This document shows, one piece after another, positions 8,672 through 17,575 of a stretch of DNA of 64,000 nt; the first letter of the stretch is position 1, and each line of letters starts with the position of its first letter. The stretch spans positions 1-64,000 of the forward strand of contig JAZRWI010000019.1 in assembly GCA_045599645.1 (NCBI GenBank), given 5' to 3'. Source of the stretch: RUG334 sp045599645. GTDB taxonomy: Bacteria; Muiribacteriota; Ozemobacteria; Ozemobacterales; Ozemobacteraceae. The notes under the pieces are model-generated. The model saw nothing but the letters and a program-made list of their open reading frames with translations. It ran no database searches and was not told the DNA's origin. Both the position numbers and the translations under genes were made by a program.

Positions 8672-9853
8672 TTACTTTTTAGCAGGTTCTTCTGGAACTG
8701 CTTTGGGTCCTTCTGGCTTATTCATATGGAGAGGAGGTAGCTTCTCTCCGTCTTTTTTCAAAGAATCAAACTTAGGATTTTTATTTCCTATATTCATTGT
8801 ATCACATTTTTGATTTTTTTGCCAATCAAAAACTTTTTTCATGAAATTAAAAAATGCTTTTTCATCGAAATCTTTACAGTCACGACCGAAGCGAGGACCT
8901 TTTTTAAAATCATGATTATGTTTTCCACCCTTCATGCCTGGTCCCATCTGTGGCATCATACCACGATGACCACCCATCATTGGGTAATCTGAACCCATAT
9001 GATGATTCATACCATGCATTTCATCCATTTTTGGACATTTTGGCCCCTTCTTTGGCATCATACCATGATGATAACCACCCATCATCGGGCATCTTGGACC
9101 CATCTGGTGATTCATGCCATGATGACCACCCATCATCGGGCATCTTGGACCCATCTGGTGATTCATACCATAATGACCACCCATCATCGGGCATCCTGAA
9201 CCCATCTGTGGCATCATGCCATATTGACAACCACCCATCATTGGCCACATTGAACCCATCTGTGGCATCATACCAGGATTGAAATCCTTGTGATGTTTGT
9301 GCTCTTTATCTTTCTTTTTCTGTTCTTTGGCTTTTTTATGGGTTTCTGCCATCTTTGCCAAAGCCTTCTTAGCTTCTTCATGAGACATATCTTTCAATTT
9401 CTGAAATTGTTCAGGGCTAAGAATCTTCTTAATATCAATTATTTTCTGAAGACCAGACATAATTGCATCATGAATCTTCTTTGATTCATTTTCTGCAAAA
9501 GCTTTCATTTCTTCTTCAGTCATTTTGTAGAATTCTTCTGGAGAAGGCATTGACGGCCTTTCAAGCTTTTTCTGAGGAGCAGTCAAATGCTTCTTATAAT
9601 AGCCTCTGAGCTGAATCATCTGATCATCAGTCAACTGAAGTTCGTCTGCCAATTTAAAGAATTCAATAGCATTCTTTACCTGACGGGGGATTCTTGGTCT
9701 AAAAGCTTTAAAATGAACTTTTTTGATCGATTTATCTAATTTTGCAACTGGTTTATCCGCAGATTTTACATCCTTTGGAGCTTCCTGAGCAAAAACAGAA
9801 CCACAGCAGGCTATAAGGCAAACTACTAATGCGGCATTGATTAATCTCTTCAT
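8672..9853 (-). CDS. CpxP/Spy-like periplasmic protein with Met/His/Cys-rich repeats
   Basis: 393 residues with a Sec signal peptide ending near FAQ22. Residues about 40-175 are helical and carry two LTxxQ-type motifs (LQLTDDQMIQLRGYY and LSPEQFQKLKDM), the signature of the CpxP/Spy/CnrX family of periplasmic chaperones and metal or stress sensors. A Lys/His-rich hinge follows. About residues 193-315 form seven 17-residue repeats such as GMNHQMGPRCPMMGGHH, rich in Met, His and Cys and typical of Cu, Ni or other soft-metal ligands. The gene is divergent from a CpxR/CpxA-like pair, the same layout as cpxP-cpxRA in enterobacteria. A GGAGG ribosome site precedes the ATG. I infer that the helical part restrains the kinase while the repeats bind metal; the metal is not determinable here. 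Confidence 0.85.
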   Translation of the reverse strand: MKRLINAALVVCLIACCGSVFAQEAPKDVKSADKPVAKLDKSIKKVHFKAFRPRIPRQVKNAIEFFKLADELQLTDDQMIQLRGYYKKHLTAPQKKLERPSMPSPEEFYKMTEEEMKAFAENESKKIHDAIMSGLQKIIDIKKILSPEQFQKLKDMSHEEAKKALAKMAETHKKAKEQKKKDKEHKHHKDFNPGMMPQMGSMWPMMGGCQYGMMPQMGSGCPMMGGHYGMNHQMGPRCPMMGGHHGMNHQMGPRCPMMGGYHHGMMPKKGPKCPKMDEMHGMNHHMGSDYPMMGGHRGMMPQMGPGMKGGKHNHDFKKGPRFGRDCKDFDEKAFFNFMKKVFDWQKNQKCDTMNIGNKNPKFDSLKKDGEKLPPLHMNKPEGPKAVPEEPAKK

Positions 9854-9882
9854 TCAGCACCTCCATATCTTTCTATGATTTT

Positions 9883-9910
9883 AGTATAATTGTTTTAAAA
9901 TAAATTGCAA
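9883..9910 (-). promoter_or_regulatory. Promoter of the cpxP-like gene
   Basis: TTGCAA (9905-9910) and TATACT (complement of 9883-9888) are spaced 16 bp on the minus strand. GTAAA half-sites lie nearby (9931-9935, 9962-9967), but they do not form a clear direct CpxR box. Confidence 0.5.
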
Positions 9911-10054
9911 TAATATAAACATTAAAGAATGTAAAGTTAATACCCTATTTAAAGCTTTTTCGTTTACAATTCCATAAAAATATCGTGCATAAAACTATCA
10001 TAATCAATTTTTAAACAGGTGTTTCTTCTTAACATTAGTTAATATTAGGGAATA

Positions 10055-10083
10055 TTGCCTAATTATGAGAATACATTTATAGT
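10055..10083 (+). promoter_or_regulatory. Promoter of the cpxRA-like operon
   Basis: TTGCCT at 10055-10060 and TATAGT at 10078-10083 have a 17-bp spacer. GTAAGGTAAAG follows directly (10086-10096) and could be an autoregulatory site. Confidence 0.5.
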
Positions 10084-10113
10084 AGTGTAAGGTAAAGCAA
10101 ACAGGAGATAAAC

Positions 10114-10809
10114 ATGAAACATATACTCATAGTCGATGACGATACCGAACTCTGTGAACTTCTTCAAGAATTCTTTTCTGCAGAAAAACTTTGTTCTGAA
10201 TGTGCTCACGACGGCAATTCAGCATTAGAAAAAATCAAAAGCGGCGAGTTCGATCTTGTTATACTTGATATAATGCTTCCTGAAATAAATGGTCTTGACG
10301 TATTAAAGGAAGTAAGACGTTTCTCCAAGATTCCTGTAATTATGCTTACAGCCAAAGGCGATGAAATAGACCGCATTCTCGGCCTTGAATTAGGCGCCGA
10401 TGACTATCTGCCAAAGCCATTTTCACCAAGAGAATTGGTTGCCAGAATCAGAGCCGTTTTCAGAAGACTTGAAATTACAGCTTCAACAGAAAAAGAAAAT
10501 CACAAGGTCGAATTAAACGGTGTAGCTTTGGACAGCAGCACAAAAACAGCTTCGAAGAACGGTCAGACACTTACTCTCACAGAAGTAGAATTCAGCATCC
10601 TTGAACAACTCATGCGCTCTGCCGGCACTGTCGTAGAACGCCAGGATCTTGCCTTCAAGGTATTGGGCAGGCGCTTAACCTATGAAGACAGAAGTCTTGA
10701 CGTCCATATGAGCAATCTCCGCAAAAAGCTTGGAAACAACCAGAACGGCACAGAAATAATCAAAACAATCCGCGGTATAGGTTATCTGTATGTCAGACCA
10801 GAAGATTGA
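10114..10809 (+). CDS. OmpR/CpxR-family response regulator
   Basis: 231 residues. The receiver domain spans 1-118, with acidic pocket DDD8-10, phosphoacceptor Asp52 (VILDIMLPEINGLD) and Lys in YLPKPF. The winged-helix DNA-binding domain is at about 130-228. VLGRRLTYEDRSLDVHMSN strongly resembles the corresponding segment of E. coli CpxR (VLGKRLTPFDRAIDMHISN), so the CpxR subgroup is likely. An AGGAG ribosome site precedes the ATG. It overlaps the kinase gene by 20 nt, so the two are translationally coupled. It is expected to regulate the divergent cpxP-like gene and its own operon. Confidence 0.93.
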   Translation: MKHILIVDDDTELCELLQEFFSAEKLCSECAHDGNSALEKIKSGEFDLVILDIMLPEINGLDVLKEVRRFSKIPVIMLTAKGDEIDRILGLELGADDYLPKPFSPRELVARIRAVFRRLEITASTEKENHKVELNGVALDSSTKTASKNGQTLTLTEVEFSILEQLMRSAGTVVERQDLAFKVLGRRLTYEDRSLDVHMSNLRKKLGNNQNGTEIIKTIRGIGYLYVRPED

Positions 10810-12448
10810 TACTACGGGAAAAAGCCAGACAGCAGAAACATTTTCCTGTTCCATTACCCCTAAAAAGCTCTCTGCTTTTAATGGTTCCAAGCTATTCCTT
10901 AAATTTTTTACATGGTTCTGTATTATCACAATAACCATTATTGTTCTGTCTTCCGCATATGGCTATTATTATCACTACAAACCCGCTAAAGAGGAATTCA
11001 TAAACCTTACCGTTGAAATGCTTCAGGAAAACGGCCAGATGATGGTTGAAGCTTACGAAAACAATGGTTGGCGCGGTTTGAACAGGTTCCGCGGTCCAGG
11101 TAATGTTTGGCTATTTGACGAAAACATGACCGACTTATTCCGTGGTTCTCCATTTATCGTTAGTAATCAACAAAATACATCAAACGAACCACCTAAGGAA
11201 GAGGAACAAGACGTAAAGCCAGAAACTCCGAGTGTTAGTAATGATACTCAAACGGCTTCAAGCACTCAAAACAATGTTCACAAACATCTTCATGGCATTA
11301 TTATAAAACAACCTAAAATGCTTCCAAACCCATTCAGGGAAGGTGCAAAAGCATTTTTCAAAGACAATGCCGTTCAGATTCAGGATTTTGTAAAATGCCT
11401 TTTCAACAAAAACGGAACGAACATAATGACAGTTAAGGGCGAAAGTGTTGTTGGCTGCCATTTTGTATCTGAAAAGGGTAATAAATACGTAGCAGTAATT
11501 TATGTTCCAAAACGAATTCCAGGACAGGAAGCACATTACACTATATTCAATAAAACCAAAGACATTCTGCCTTTATTCATCATAGTCTGCACGATACTCT
11601 GCTATTGTCTTGCAAGATATATTTCAAAACCAATTATAGAGCTTCAGACTGCCAGCAGAAAATTTGCTGACGGTGATTTTTCACAGAAAATTACGGAGCA
11701 GACAAAACGCAGAAACGACGAATTGGGTGATTTGGCCAAAGACTTCAGCAATATGGCCGAAAGAATAGAATCCGGTATTAAAAGTCAAAAGCGTCTTTTT
11801 AACGATATTTCACATGAATTACGATCACCATTGGCTAGAATGCAGGTCAGCATAGAGCTGCTGCAAATGAAAGTCAAAAACAACGAAAAGCCTCTTGTAG
11901 ACCGTCTTGAAAAAGACCTGACCAGAATGAATGCGCTGATAAGTGAACTATTACAGTTTTCTAGACTTGAAAACAAGGAAATGGGCCGTGCGACCGAAGA
12001 TATCAATCTTGCTAGCTGCCTGAAAGATATCTGTGCTGACGCAACATTTGAAGGTAAAACAGTTCACAAGGGCGTTACCCTCAACATAAAAGAAAACTGC
12101 TCAATAAAAGGCGTTTCTGCTCTCATAGAAAGAGCCTTTGAAAACGTAATCAGAAACGGTCTCCGATACACAGCAGAAAACACAGCAGTAGAAGTAACAT
12201 TGCAAAAAAAAGAAAATGAGGCAATAATCACAATAGCAGACAGAGGTCCCGGCGTTCCTGAAGCAGAAATAGAAAAAATATTTGCCCCATTCTACTGCGT
12301 AAACCTTGATCGCAATCCTCAAAAGGGCAGCATTGGCCTTGGCCTTTCCATAGCCCAAAGAGCCATAAAACTGCACAACGGAACTATTACAATGGCTAAT
12401 CGTCCCGAAGGTGGTCTGGAAGCCACAATTAAATTACCATTGGCCTAA
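10790..12448 (+). CDS. Membrane sensor histidine kinase, CpxA-like
   Basis: 552 residues. A cytoplasmic N-tail is followed by TM1 (about 36-58), a periplasmic sensor domain of some 195 residues, TM2 (about 258-278), HAMP, and HisKA with FNDISHELRSPLARMQ placing the phosphoacceptor at His342. The ATPase has DRGPGVPE and GSIGLGLSIAQR. The H-box and HAMP resemble CpxA, but the periplasmic domain is longer than in enterobacterial CpxA and includes a Pro/Glu/Thr-rich stretch (PPKEEEQDVKPETPS). It starts inside the regulator gene and is followed by a strong terminator, so the operon is just two genes. The likely input is envelope or metal stress relayed by the neighbouring CpxP-like protein. Confidence 0.92.
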   Translation: MSDQKIDTTGKSQTAETFSCSITPKKLSAFNGSKLFLKFFTWFCIITITIIVLSSAYGYYYHYKPAKEEFINLTVEMLQENGQMMVEAYENNGWRGLNRFRGPGNVWLFDENMTDLFRGSPFIVSNQQNTSNEPPKEEEQDVKPETPSVSNDTQTASSTQNNVHKHLHGIIIKQPKMLPNPFREGAKAFFKDNAVQIQDFVKCLFNKNGTNIMTVKGESVVGCHFVSEKGNKYVAVIYVPKRIPGQEAHYTIFNKTKDILPLFIIVCTILCYCLARYISKPIIELQTASRKFADGDFSQKITEQTKRRNDELGDLAKDFSNMAERIESGIKSQKRLFNDISHELRSPLARMQVSIELLQMKVKNNEKPLVDRLEKDLTRMNALISELLQFSRLENKEMGRATEDINLASCLKDICADATFEGKTVHKGVTLNIKENCSIKGVSALIERAFENVIRNGLRYTAENTAVEVTLQKKENEAIITIADRGPGVPEAEIEKIFAPFYCVNLDRNPQKGSIGLGLSIAQRAIKLHNGTITMANRPEGGLEATIKLPLA

Positions 12449-12452
12449 AACG

Positions 12453-12490
12453 AAACTCGGCTCCCCATAAAAAAGAGCCGAGTTTTATTT
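12453..12490. terminator. Bidirectional terminator between the kinase gene and mnmA
   Basis: The stem AAACTCGGCTC/GAGCCGAGTTT is followed by T-rich sequence on the plus strand. On the minus strand an A/T-rich tract also follows, so it can end the leftward mnmA operon too. Confidence 0.85.
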
Positions 12491-12507
12491 TTTTATAAAG
12501 CTTTAAT

Positions 12508-13584
12508 TCAAAGTATCCAGCCACCAGCTAGAAGCTGACCTTTTTTATACACAGCCAGTCGCTGGCCTGGTGTAACTGAGGCTAACGGTTCTTTCAACAC
12601 AACCCTTGCCTTATCGCCTTCCTTATAAACCGTAGCGGCCTGTAATGGCTGACGATAGCGGGTCATGATTTCACATTCCATGCTGTCACCGTCAAAATCG
12701 AGCCAATTCATTCCATTTGCATAAAATTCGCCGGTTAACAGCTTATCTGCATCTGTGCTGATTGTAATCTGATTTTTAGAAGCATCAATGTTGATTACAT
12801 AAGCCGGGGCCCCAAGTGCAACGCCAAGCTTCTTACGCTGACCTATTGTATAATATTGAATACCCTTATGCTTCCCGATTATTTTTCCCGAATCATCAAG
12901 CATATTACCTGGCTTAGCCTTCTGCTTGAAGTATCTTGCAAGAGTTTCTGCAAAGATTTCGTCTTTATAGCCAAAGCAGGTATCCTGGCTTTCTTTGGCC
13001 TTGGCTGTTGGCAAACCAAGCTTTTCAGCAATAGCCCTGACCTGTTCTTTGTCAATATCGCCCAATGGCATATGGCAAAGATTCAACTGTTCTTGGGTAA
13101 GCGCAGAAAGGAAATATGTCTGGTCCTTTGCCTTGTTTTCACCTTTAAACAGGCGGGCATTGCCAGGATCACTCCTGTCTATTACAGCATAATGACCGGT
13201 AATGATGCCTTCGGCACCAAATTTTTCACAAAGCTGCTGCATAACCGGCCCGAATTTAATGAAATGGTTGCACATAACACATGGGTTAGGGGTGCGGCCA
13301 ATACAATATTCTGACCAGGTATACTTAAGAACCTTTTCGGCAAAATCTTCCTTTGCTGAAACAAAATGGTGTTCTATACCAAGCTTTTCGCATACCATGC
13401 GGGCTCTTGTCTGTTCATCCGGCCCGCAGCAAGCCTTGATTTCTTCGCGTTCATCGTCTTTGTCCTTCATATGAAGGGTTACACCGATAACGTTATAGCC
13501 TTTTTCCTTATAGAGAGCTGCAGCTACAGAAGAATCAACACCGCCACTCATGGCAGCAATAATAGTTTTTGACTTATTCTGCAT
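12508..13584 (-). CDS. mnmA: tRNA-specific 2-thiouridylase MnmA
   Basis: Thiolates U34 of tRNA-Lys, -Glu and -Gln in the cytoplasm, using ATP and a persulfide donor. The N-terminal PP-loop is SGGVDSS (13-19). The catalytic cysteines are Cys102 in NPCVMC and Cys203 in SQDTCFGY. The C-terminal half has the usual beta-barrel domains (IQYYTIGQRKKLG). A length of 358 is normal. It is the third gene of a leftward run after the secreted protein and yhbY (30-nt gap), and only a weak ribosome site is visible. The window also encodes tRNA-Gln(TTG), one of its expected substrates. Confidence 0.97.
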   Translation of the reverse strand: MQNKSKTIIAAMSGGVDSSVAAALYKEKGYNVIGVTLHMKDKDDEREEIKACCGPDEQTRARMVCEKLGIEHHFVSAKEDFAEKVLKYTWSEYCIGRTPNPCVMCNHFIKFGPVMQQLCEKFGAEGIITGHYAVIDRSDPGNARLFKGENKAKDQTYFLSALTQEQLNLCHMPLGDIDKEQVRAIAEKLGLPTAKAKESQDTCFGYKDEIFAETLARYFKQKAKPGNMLDDSGKIIGKHKGIQYYTIGQRKKLGVALGAPAYVINIDASKNQITISTDADKLLTGEFYANGMNWLDFDGDSMECEIMTRYRQPLQAATVYKEGDKARVVLKEPLASVTPGQRLAVYKKGQLLAGGWIL

Positions 13585-13613
13585 TACTATACTAACTTTT
13601 CAGCTTTCAAGCT

Positions 13614-13913
13614 TTACTTCGGCAGTTCTATTTTCTTTGGCTTGTCTTCAAATGGCTTGTAAAGAATAATTACACGACCAATAATGCGAACAAGTATTGC
13701 CTTTGTTGCTTTTATAGCTTCTTCTGCTACTTCATCTGCATCATTTGGGGAAGAATCAAGAATCTTAATCTTGATTAATTCGTGGGAATTAAGTGCTTCA
13801 GAAATGCTGCTTATTATCTTTGCTTCGAGGCCATTTTTGCCAACTCTGACGATTGGGTCCATCTGGTTAGCCATGGCTTCGAGGAATTTGCGCTGATTAG
13901 ATGCTAATTTCAA
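13614..13913 (-). CDS. yhbY: YhbY-family RNA-binding protein (CRM domain)
   Basis: A 99-residue single CRM-domain protein with the RNA-contacting GKNG loop (residues 26-29, after PIVRV), associated with assembly of the large ribosomal subunit. It is preceded by AGGAG and lies 14 nt after the secreted-protein gene, so it is cotranscribed with it and with mnmA. The C-terminus ends with a short Lys/Pro tail. Confidence 0.93.
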   Translation of the reverse strand: MKLASNQRKFLEAMANQMDPIVRVGKNGLEAKIISSISEALNSHELIKIKILDSSPNDADEVAEEAIKATKAILVRIIGRVIILYKPFEDKPKKIELPK

Positions 13914-13927
13914 GGTTCAATCTCCTG

Positions 13928-15526
13928 TTATTTTCCGTCGGAATATATATTATTCTTGATAAAGCTCCATTTCAAAGCATGAAGCTTATTCAAATAATCG
14001 CTGTCAGTGTAATACAAAACTGTTGATTCTACAATATCAGTTTTTGCATCTTCATCACTGATTTCTGCACCAAAAGTAGCTCTCCATCTCGTAATCTTGC
14101 TTCCGTGATAGTAGAGGAAGGTTTTTGTCATTTCCCGAACAAGAATCTGCTTGAAGCGTTTAGCCCTGAGCTCATCTGTCATTGTGTCGTAAGACGGACC
14201 ATACCAGGAATTATTTGTTACGAAAATGTAGCTTTCAGAAGAGAAGGCGTCTGCGGTATCTGTAGTCGCCATATAGCTGATACCCTTAGTGCAGGTTGTG
14301 AAATATTTCGGCAAAGTATCGAATATTTCCTTTATGGCTTTTTTCATTCCTTCCGGCATATCAAGCCATTCCGGATTTTCGTTAAGGTAGGAAGAAGCTG
14401 AACCTATATCAACCTTTGAAACAACCGGGTAATAATCACCAGATGAAGGAATAGTCGGAATATCAGTTCTGTCTTCTATTGGAACAACTCCTGGAGGAAT
14501 ATCTGTGCCGGTAGAAGTATCGGTATTTGTATTAGTTGATGTGTCTGTAGAAGTACTTGTGCTAGAACTTGTATCAGTATTAGTAGAGGTTGAAGTGTTT
14601 GTAGATGTGCTTGTCGAAGTTGAGGTGTTGGTTGAAGTTGAAGTATTGGTAGACGTGCTAGTAGAAGTATTTGTATTTGTTGAAGTGCTTGTGCTGGTAG
14701 AAGTGCTGGTCGAGGTTTTGGTGCCAGTATCTACATAGCTTCCGGTATGACCGTCACCGCCCTTGGTTTCGCCTGTTCCATCGAGCCATTTGTTAGCCCA
14801 GCCATCTACGCCACAACCGCCAAAGACATATTCCTTAACGAAGTTATAACGTGATAAGTGGTCTTTCTTCAAACCAGAGGCATTGGTGCAATACTGAGCA
14901 ACAGCAAAAGCAAGGTCTGTCCAGAGATGGCTTTTGCCAGGAGCTACAACCATGTAGTTTTCGTCGCCCAAAGCATATATCTGAGGATTAAATTTAGTAT
15001 CACCAGCATAAACGCTCTGATATTTTTCCATCAGTTCACTTTTTCCCCAGGCATCAGTATTTTCCTGAATAAAGCAGTAGGCCATGCCTCTTACAAGCAT
15101 GGTCTTGAAATTCAACAGGAAATCGTCTGCTGTAGGATCTGCATTGTAAATTTCCTTGAATTTTCTTCTGAATATTGGGGAAGGATTTTTGTAGGCATAA
15201 CCCAGCTGGATAATACCTGCTTCATCGTTATAACCGTTATACTTAATTTCGAACTGGTCGTTGCCCGGGTCCATGAAGACCATTTTTGTGCAGGCAGTAA
15301 ATGCCGGTGGCATGTCTCTGAATACTTCGATCATAGCCTTTAAATGTCTTTCATCGAAGGTTGAACCGCCAGATTCGGCATAGTCATACACGGTGATACC
15401 GTAAGTATCATAAATAGCTTCTCTCAGCTGTTTCTGAGCTTCAGTATCCACAGCAAAAATTGGTGCTGCAATAGCAGCAACGAAAATAAACAAAACGATT
15501 AGTTTTAGACGATTATTCCAGTTCAT
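13928..15526 (-). CDS. Secreted protein with a duplicated domain around a Thr/Ser linker
   Basis: 532 residues; a Sec signal peptide is cleaved near FAVD (about 26). Two related domains (about 28-250 and 370-530) share matching segments: MPPAFTACTKMVF with LPKYFTTCTKGISY, and FKTMLVRGMAYCF with FKQILVREMTKTF. Between them lies a linker of about 75 residues that is almost only Thr and Ser with some Asn and Asp. VREMTKTF sits where zincin peptidases of the ATLF/M34 kind would have HExxH, but both His are absent in both copies, so if related it is catalytically dead. I do not recognise a named family. It is first in an operon with yhbY and mnmA, an odd pairing for a secreted protein. An anchored or extracellular binding role is only a guess. 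Confidence 0.8.
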   Translation of the reverse strand: MNWNNRLKLIVLFIFVAAIAAPIFAVDTEAQKQLREAIYDTYGITVYDYAESGGSTFDERHLKAMIEVFRDMPPAFTACTKMVFMDPGNDQFEIKYNGYNDEAGIIQLGYAYKNPSPIFRRKFKEIYNADPTADDFLLNFKTMLVRGMAYCFIQENTDAWGKSELMEKYQSVYAGDTKFNPQIYALGDENYMVVAPGKSHLWTDLAFAVAQYCTNASGLKKDHLSRYNFVKEYVFGGCGVDGWANKWLDGTGETKGGDGHTGSYVDTGTKTSTSTSTSTSTSTNTNTSTSTSTNTSTSTNTSTSTSTSTNTSTSTNTDTSSSTSTSTDTSTNTNTDTSTGTDIPPGVVPIEDRTDIPTIPSSGDYYPVVSKVDIGSASSYLNENPEWLDMPEGMKKAIKEIFDTLPKYFTTCTKGISYMATTDTADAFSSESYIFVTNNSWYGPSYDTMTDELRAKRFKQILVREMTKTFLYYHGSKITRWRATFGAEISDEDAKTDIVESTVLYYTDSDYLNKLHALKWSFIKNNIYSDGK

Positions 15527-15568
15527 ATTTTTAATTATAATTAATTTATCAAATTTGTGAAGAAGTTT

Positions 15569-15597
15569 TTGCTTTTTACGCTATAAACGCTTATAAT
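15569..15597 (+). promoter_or_regulatory. glyS promoter
   Basis: TTGCTT and the perfect TATAAT (15592-15597) are separated by 17 bp. Initiation near 15604 gives a leader of about 33 nt, too short for a T-box. Confidence 0.65.
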
Positions 15598-15636
15598 TTT
15601 GCAATCTAAAATTATTAATTGGCAACGGAGAAGAAA

Positions 15637-17016
15637 ATGGTAGATCTTGAAAAAATCATTTCTTTGTGCAAAAGACGCGGCTTTATTTTCCAAGGCAGCG
15701 AACAATATGGCGGACTTCAGGGCACCTGGGACTACGGTCCATTAGGCGTTGAATTAAAGAACAACGTAAAACGTGCATGGTGGCGCTATAACGTATATGA
15801 ACGCGATGACATGGAAGGCCTTGACAGTTCAATCCTTCTTAACCGTCTCGTTCTTAAATATTCTGGTCACGAAGCAACCTTCTCTGACCCAATGGTAGAC
15901 TGCCGCAAGTGCAAAAAGAGATTCAGAGCAGACCAGGTAGATGCTAACGAAAAATGTTCTGAAGGCGGAACTCACGACCTTACTGAACCACGTCCATTCA
16001 ACCTGATGTTCAAAACCACTTATGGCCCAGTTGCTGACGAAAACAACGTAGCTTATCTGAGACCAGAAACTGCTCAGGGTATCTTCGTAAATTTCAAGAA
16101 TGTTCTTGATTCTACCAACCGCAAGCTCCCATTCGGTATTGCCCAGATTGGCAAGTCCTTCAGAAACGAAATCACTCCAAAGAACTTCATTTTCAGAGTT
16201 CGCGAATTCGAACAGATGGAAATAGAATATTTCGTAATGCCAGGCGAAGACGAAGAATGCCATCAGAAGTGGGTTGAATCTCGCAAGAACTGGTATATCA
16301 GATATGGTATCAAGCCTGAAAATATCAGACTTTACAACCAGAAGAAGGAAGAACTTGCTCACTACGCAAAAGCAACAGTAGACATTCACTACCGCTTCTT
16401 CCCAGACAGACCAGAAGAAGAAAAGCAGTTCGACGAAGTTGAAGGCGTTGCAAACCGCACTGACTTCGACCTTAAGTGCCACACTAAGGGCGGCAAGCTT
16501 GTTCTCTCAGACGGTCGCGAATTCCCGAACACAGACGCTACCAACAAGCTGACTTACTTTGATCCAAAGACAAATCAGCATCTTATTCCTTATGTAATTG
16601 AACCTTCTTGCGGTGTTGACCGTGCAACATTGGCATTCATGATGGATGCTTACTGTGAAGAAGAAGTCAAGGAAGGCGATACACGCGTTGTTCTTAAGCT
16701 TCACCCGGCACTGGCACCAATCAAGGTTGCTGTTCTTCCTCTCAAGAAGAATAATGAAGACATCAAGGCTACTGCTCATAAGATTAAAAACATTCTTATG
16801 GGAAGCGGCTTCAGAACTGTTTATGATGATACAGCCGGAATTGGTAAGCTCTATCGCCGCCAGGATGAAGTTGGTACTCCATTCTGCGTAACAGTAGACT
16901 TCGATACCCTTGAAAACAATACTGTTACAGTTCGTGACCGTGACACCATGGCTCAGGAACGCGTAGCAATCGATGAACTCAAAGACTACATCGCCAAGAG
17001 AATCGGGACTTGCTGA
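15637..17016 (+). CDS. glyS: Glycyl-tRNA synthetase, dimeric class II type
   Basis: Charges tRNA-Gly in the cytoplasm. I start it at the ATG at 15637, preceded by CGGAGAAG; an upstream TTG at 15619 is in frame but would swallow this ribosome site. Residues 1-350 are the class II catalytic core (QGTWDYGPLGVEL, FNLMFKT, LRPETAQGIFVNF, FRNEITPKNFIFRVREFEQ, PSCGVDRATLAFM). The last 100 residues are the anticodon-binding domain (APIKVAVLPL, DEVGTPFCVTVD). At 459 residues it is the alpha2 form, not the alpha2beta2 glyQ/glyS pair. Transcribed alone and divergent from the secreted-protein/yhbY/mnmA operon. Confidence 0.97.
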   Translation: MVDLEKIISLCKRRGFIFQGSEQYGGLQGTWDYGPLGVELKNNVKRAWWRYNVYERDDMEGLDSSILLNRLVLKYSGHEATFSDPMVDCRKCKKRFRADQVDANEKCSEGGTHDLTEPRPFNLMFKTTYGPVADENNVAYLRPETAQGIFVNFKNVLDSTNRKLPFGIAQIGKSFRNEITPKNFIFRVREFEQMEIEYFVMPGEDEECHQKWVESRKNWYIRYGIKPENIRLYNQKKEELAHYAKATVDIHYRFFPDRPEEEKQFDEVEGVANRTDFDLKCHTKGGKLVLSDGREFPNTDATNKLTYFDPKTNQHLIPYVIEPSCGVDRATLAFMMDAYCEEEVKEGDTRVVLKLHPALAPIKVAVLPLKKNNEDIKATAHKIKNILMGSGFRTVYDDTAGIGKLYRRQDEVGTPFCVTVDFDTLENNTVTVRDRDTMAQERVAIDELKDYIAKRIGTC

Positions 17017-17110
17017 TTATGGCGATTGCGCCTGAAAGGGCGCTACGCTGAGAGGGAAGCCCACAGGGAAGTGCTAAGGCGCTTTTAGGGGTAACCCGAT
17101 TTGAAATTAA

Positions 17111-17150
17111 GTTCTCTGCTAAGTTAAAAACTCGGCAGAGAATTTGATTT
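17111..17150 (+). terminator. Possible glyS terminator
   Basis: An inverted repeat TTCTCTGC/GCAGAGAA with a 15-nt loop is followed by TTTGATTTT. It lies about 95 nt past the stop; a small hairpin GGCG-ATTG-CGCC comes earlier. Confidence 0.4.
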
Positions 17151-17214
17151 TAGCCCATCATTTCTCTACCACATCCCGGGTGTGTCATACTTAACGATTG
17201 TTAGCAGCCTAATC

Positions 17215-17541
17215 TAATTCATAATGCATAATACATAATTGATTGTGTTGGTCTGAGTGCTGCTTTAAGTTGCCTTCTGCCAAGATACGAAGCTTAGCAA
17301 ATGTTAGTCTTAGTTTCGATTGCTTAAACTAATTTTGTGCCAAGTTTCGATTGTTTGCTGAAACCTCCCTTAGTCCCTCCTTACAAAGGAGGGTTGAGCA
17401 ACCAACAACCGCTAAGCAGACAAAATCCAAAAGCTCAATTATGCATTAGTCAGCACCACTAAGCTTCGAAACTTGGCTACCAACACACGATAAGCAGCAG
17501 AAATCCAAAACATTCAATTATGAATTATGCATTATGAATTA
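17215..17541. repeat. Heptamer repeats facing each other across 270 bp
   Basis: 17215-17242 is four 7-bp units (TAATTCA, TAATGCA, TAATACA, TAATTGA). 17514-17541 is the inverse (TCAATTA, TGAATTA, TGCATTA, TGAATTA), and a short copy lies near 17435-17448. The same alphabet builds the array at 20131-20270, which also ends in TAATTGATTGT. Between them are fragments of a CCTCCCTTAGTCCCTCC repeat (also inverted near 20790) and of AAGCTTCGAAACTTGGC. No gene is visible in 17017-17575. Confidence 0.65.
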
Positions 17542-17575
17542 GGTAATACCAGAAAGCTAGAAAGCAGTAACAACA

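Noticed and set aside
9021..9282. Frames opposite or shifted from the CpxP-like repeats
   Set aside because: Reflections of the 51-bp repeats coding for the Met/His/Cys domain.
9931..10096. CpxR box (two GTAAA half-sites 5 bp apart)
   Set aside because: Single GTAAA words occur, but never as a direct pair with the right spacing, so I did not call an operator.
14505..14738. Plus-strand frame of Val/Glu repeats
   Set aside because: Antisense shadow of the Thr/Ser linker of the secreted protein.
15619..15636. TTG start for glyS
   Set aside because: It would place the obvious CGGAG ribosome site inside the coding region; ATG at 15637 fits.
15829..16482. 217-codon antisense frame inside glyS
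   Set aside because: Shadow of a highly conserved gene.
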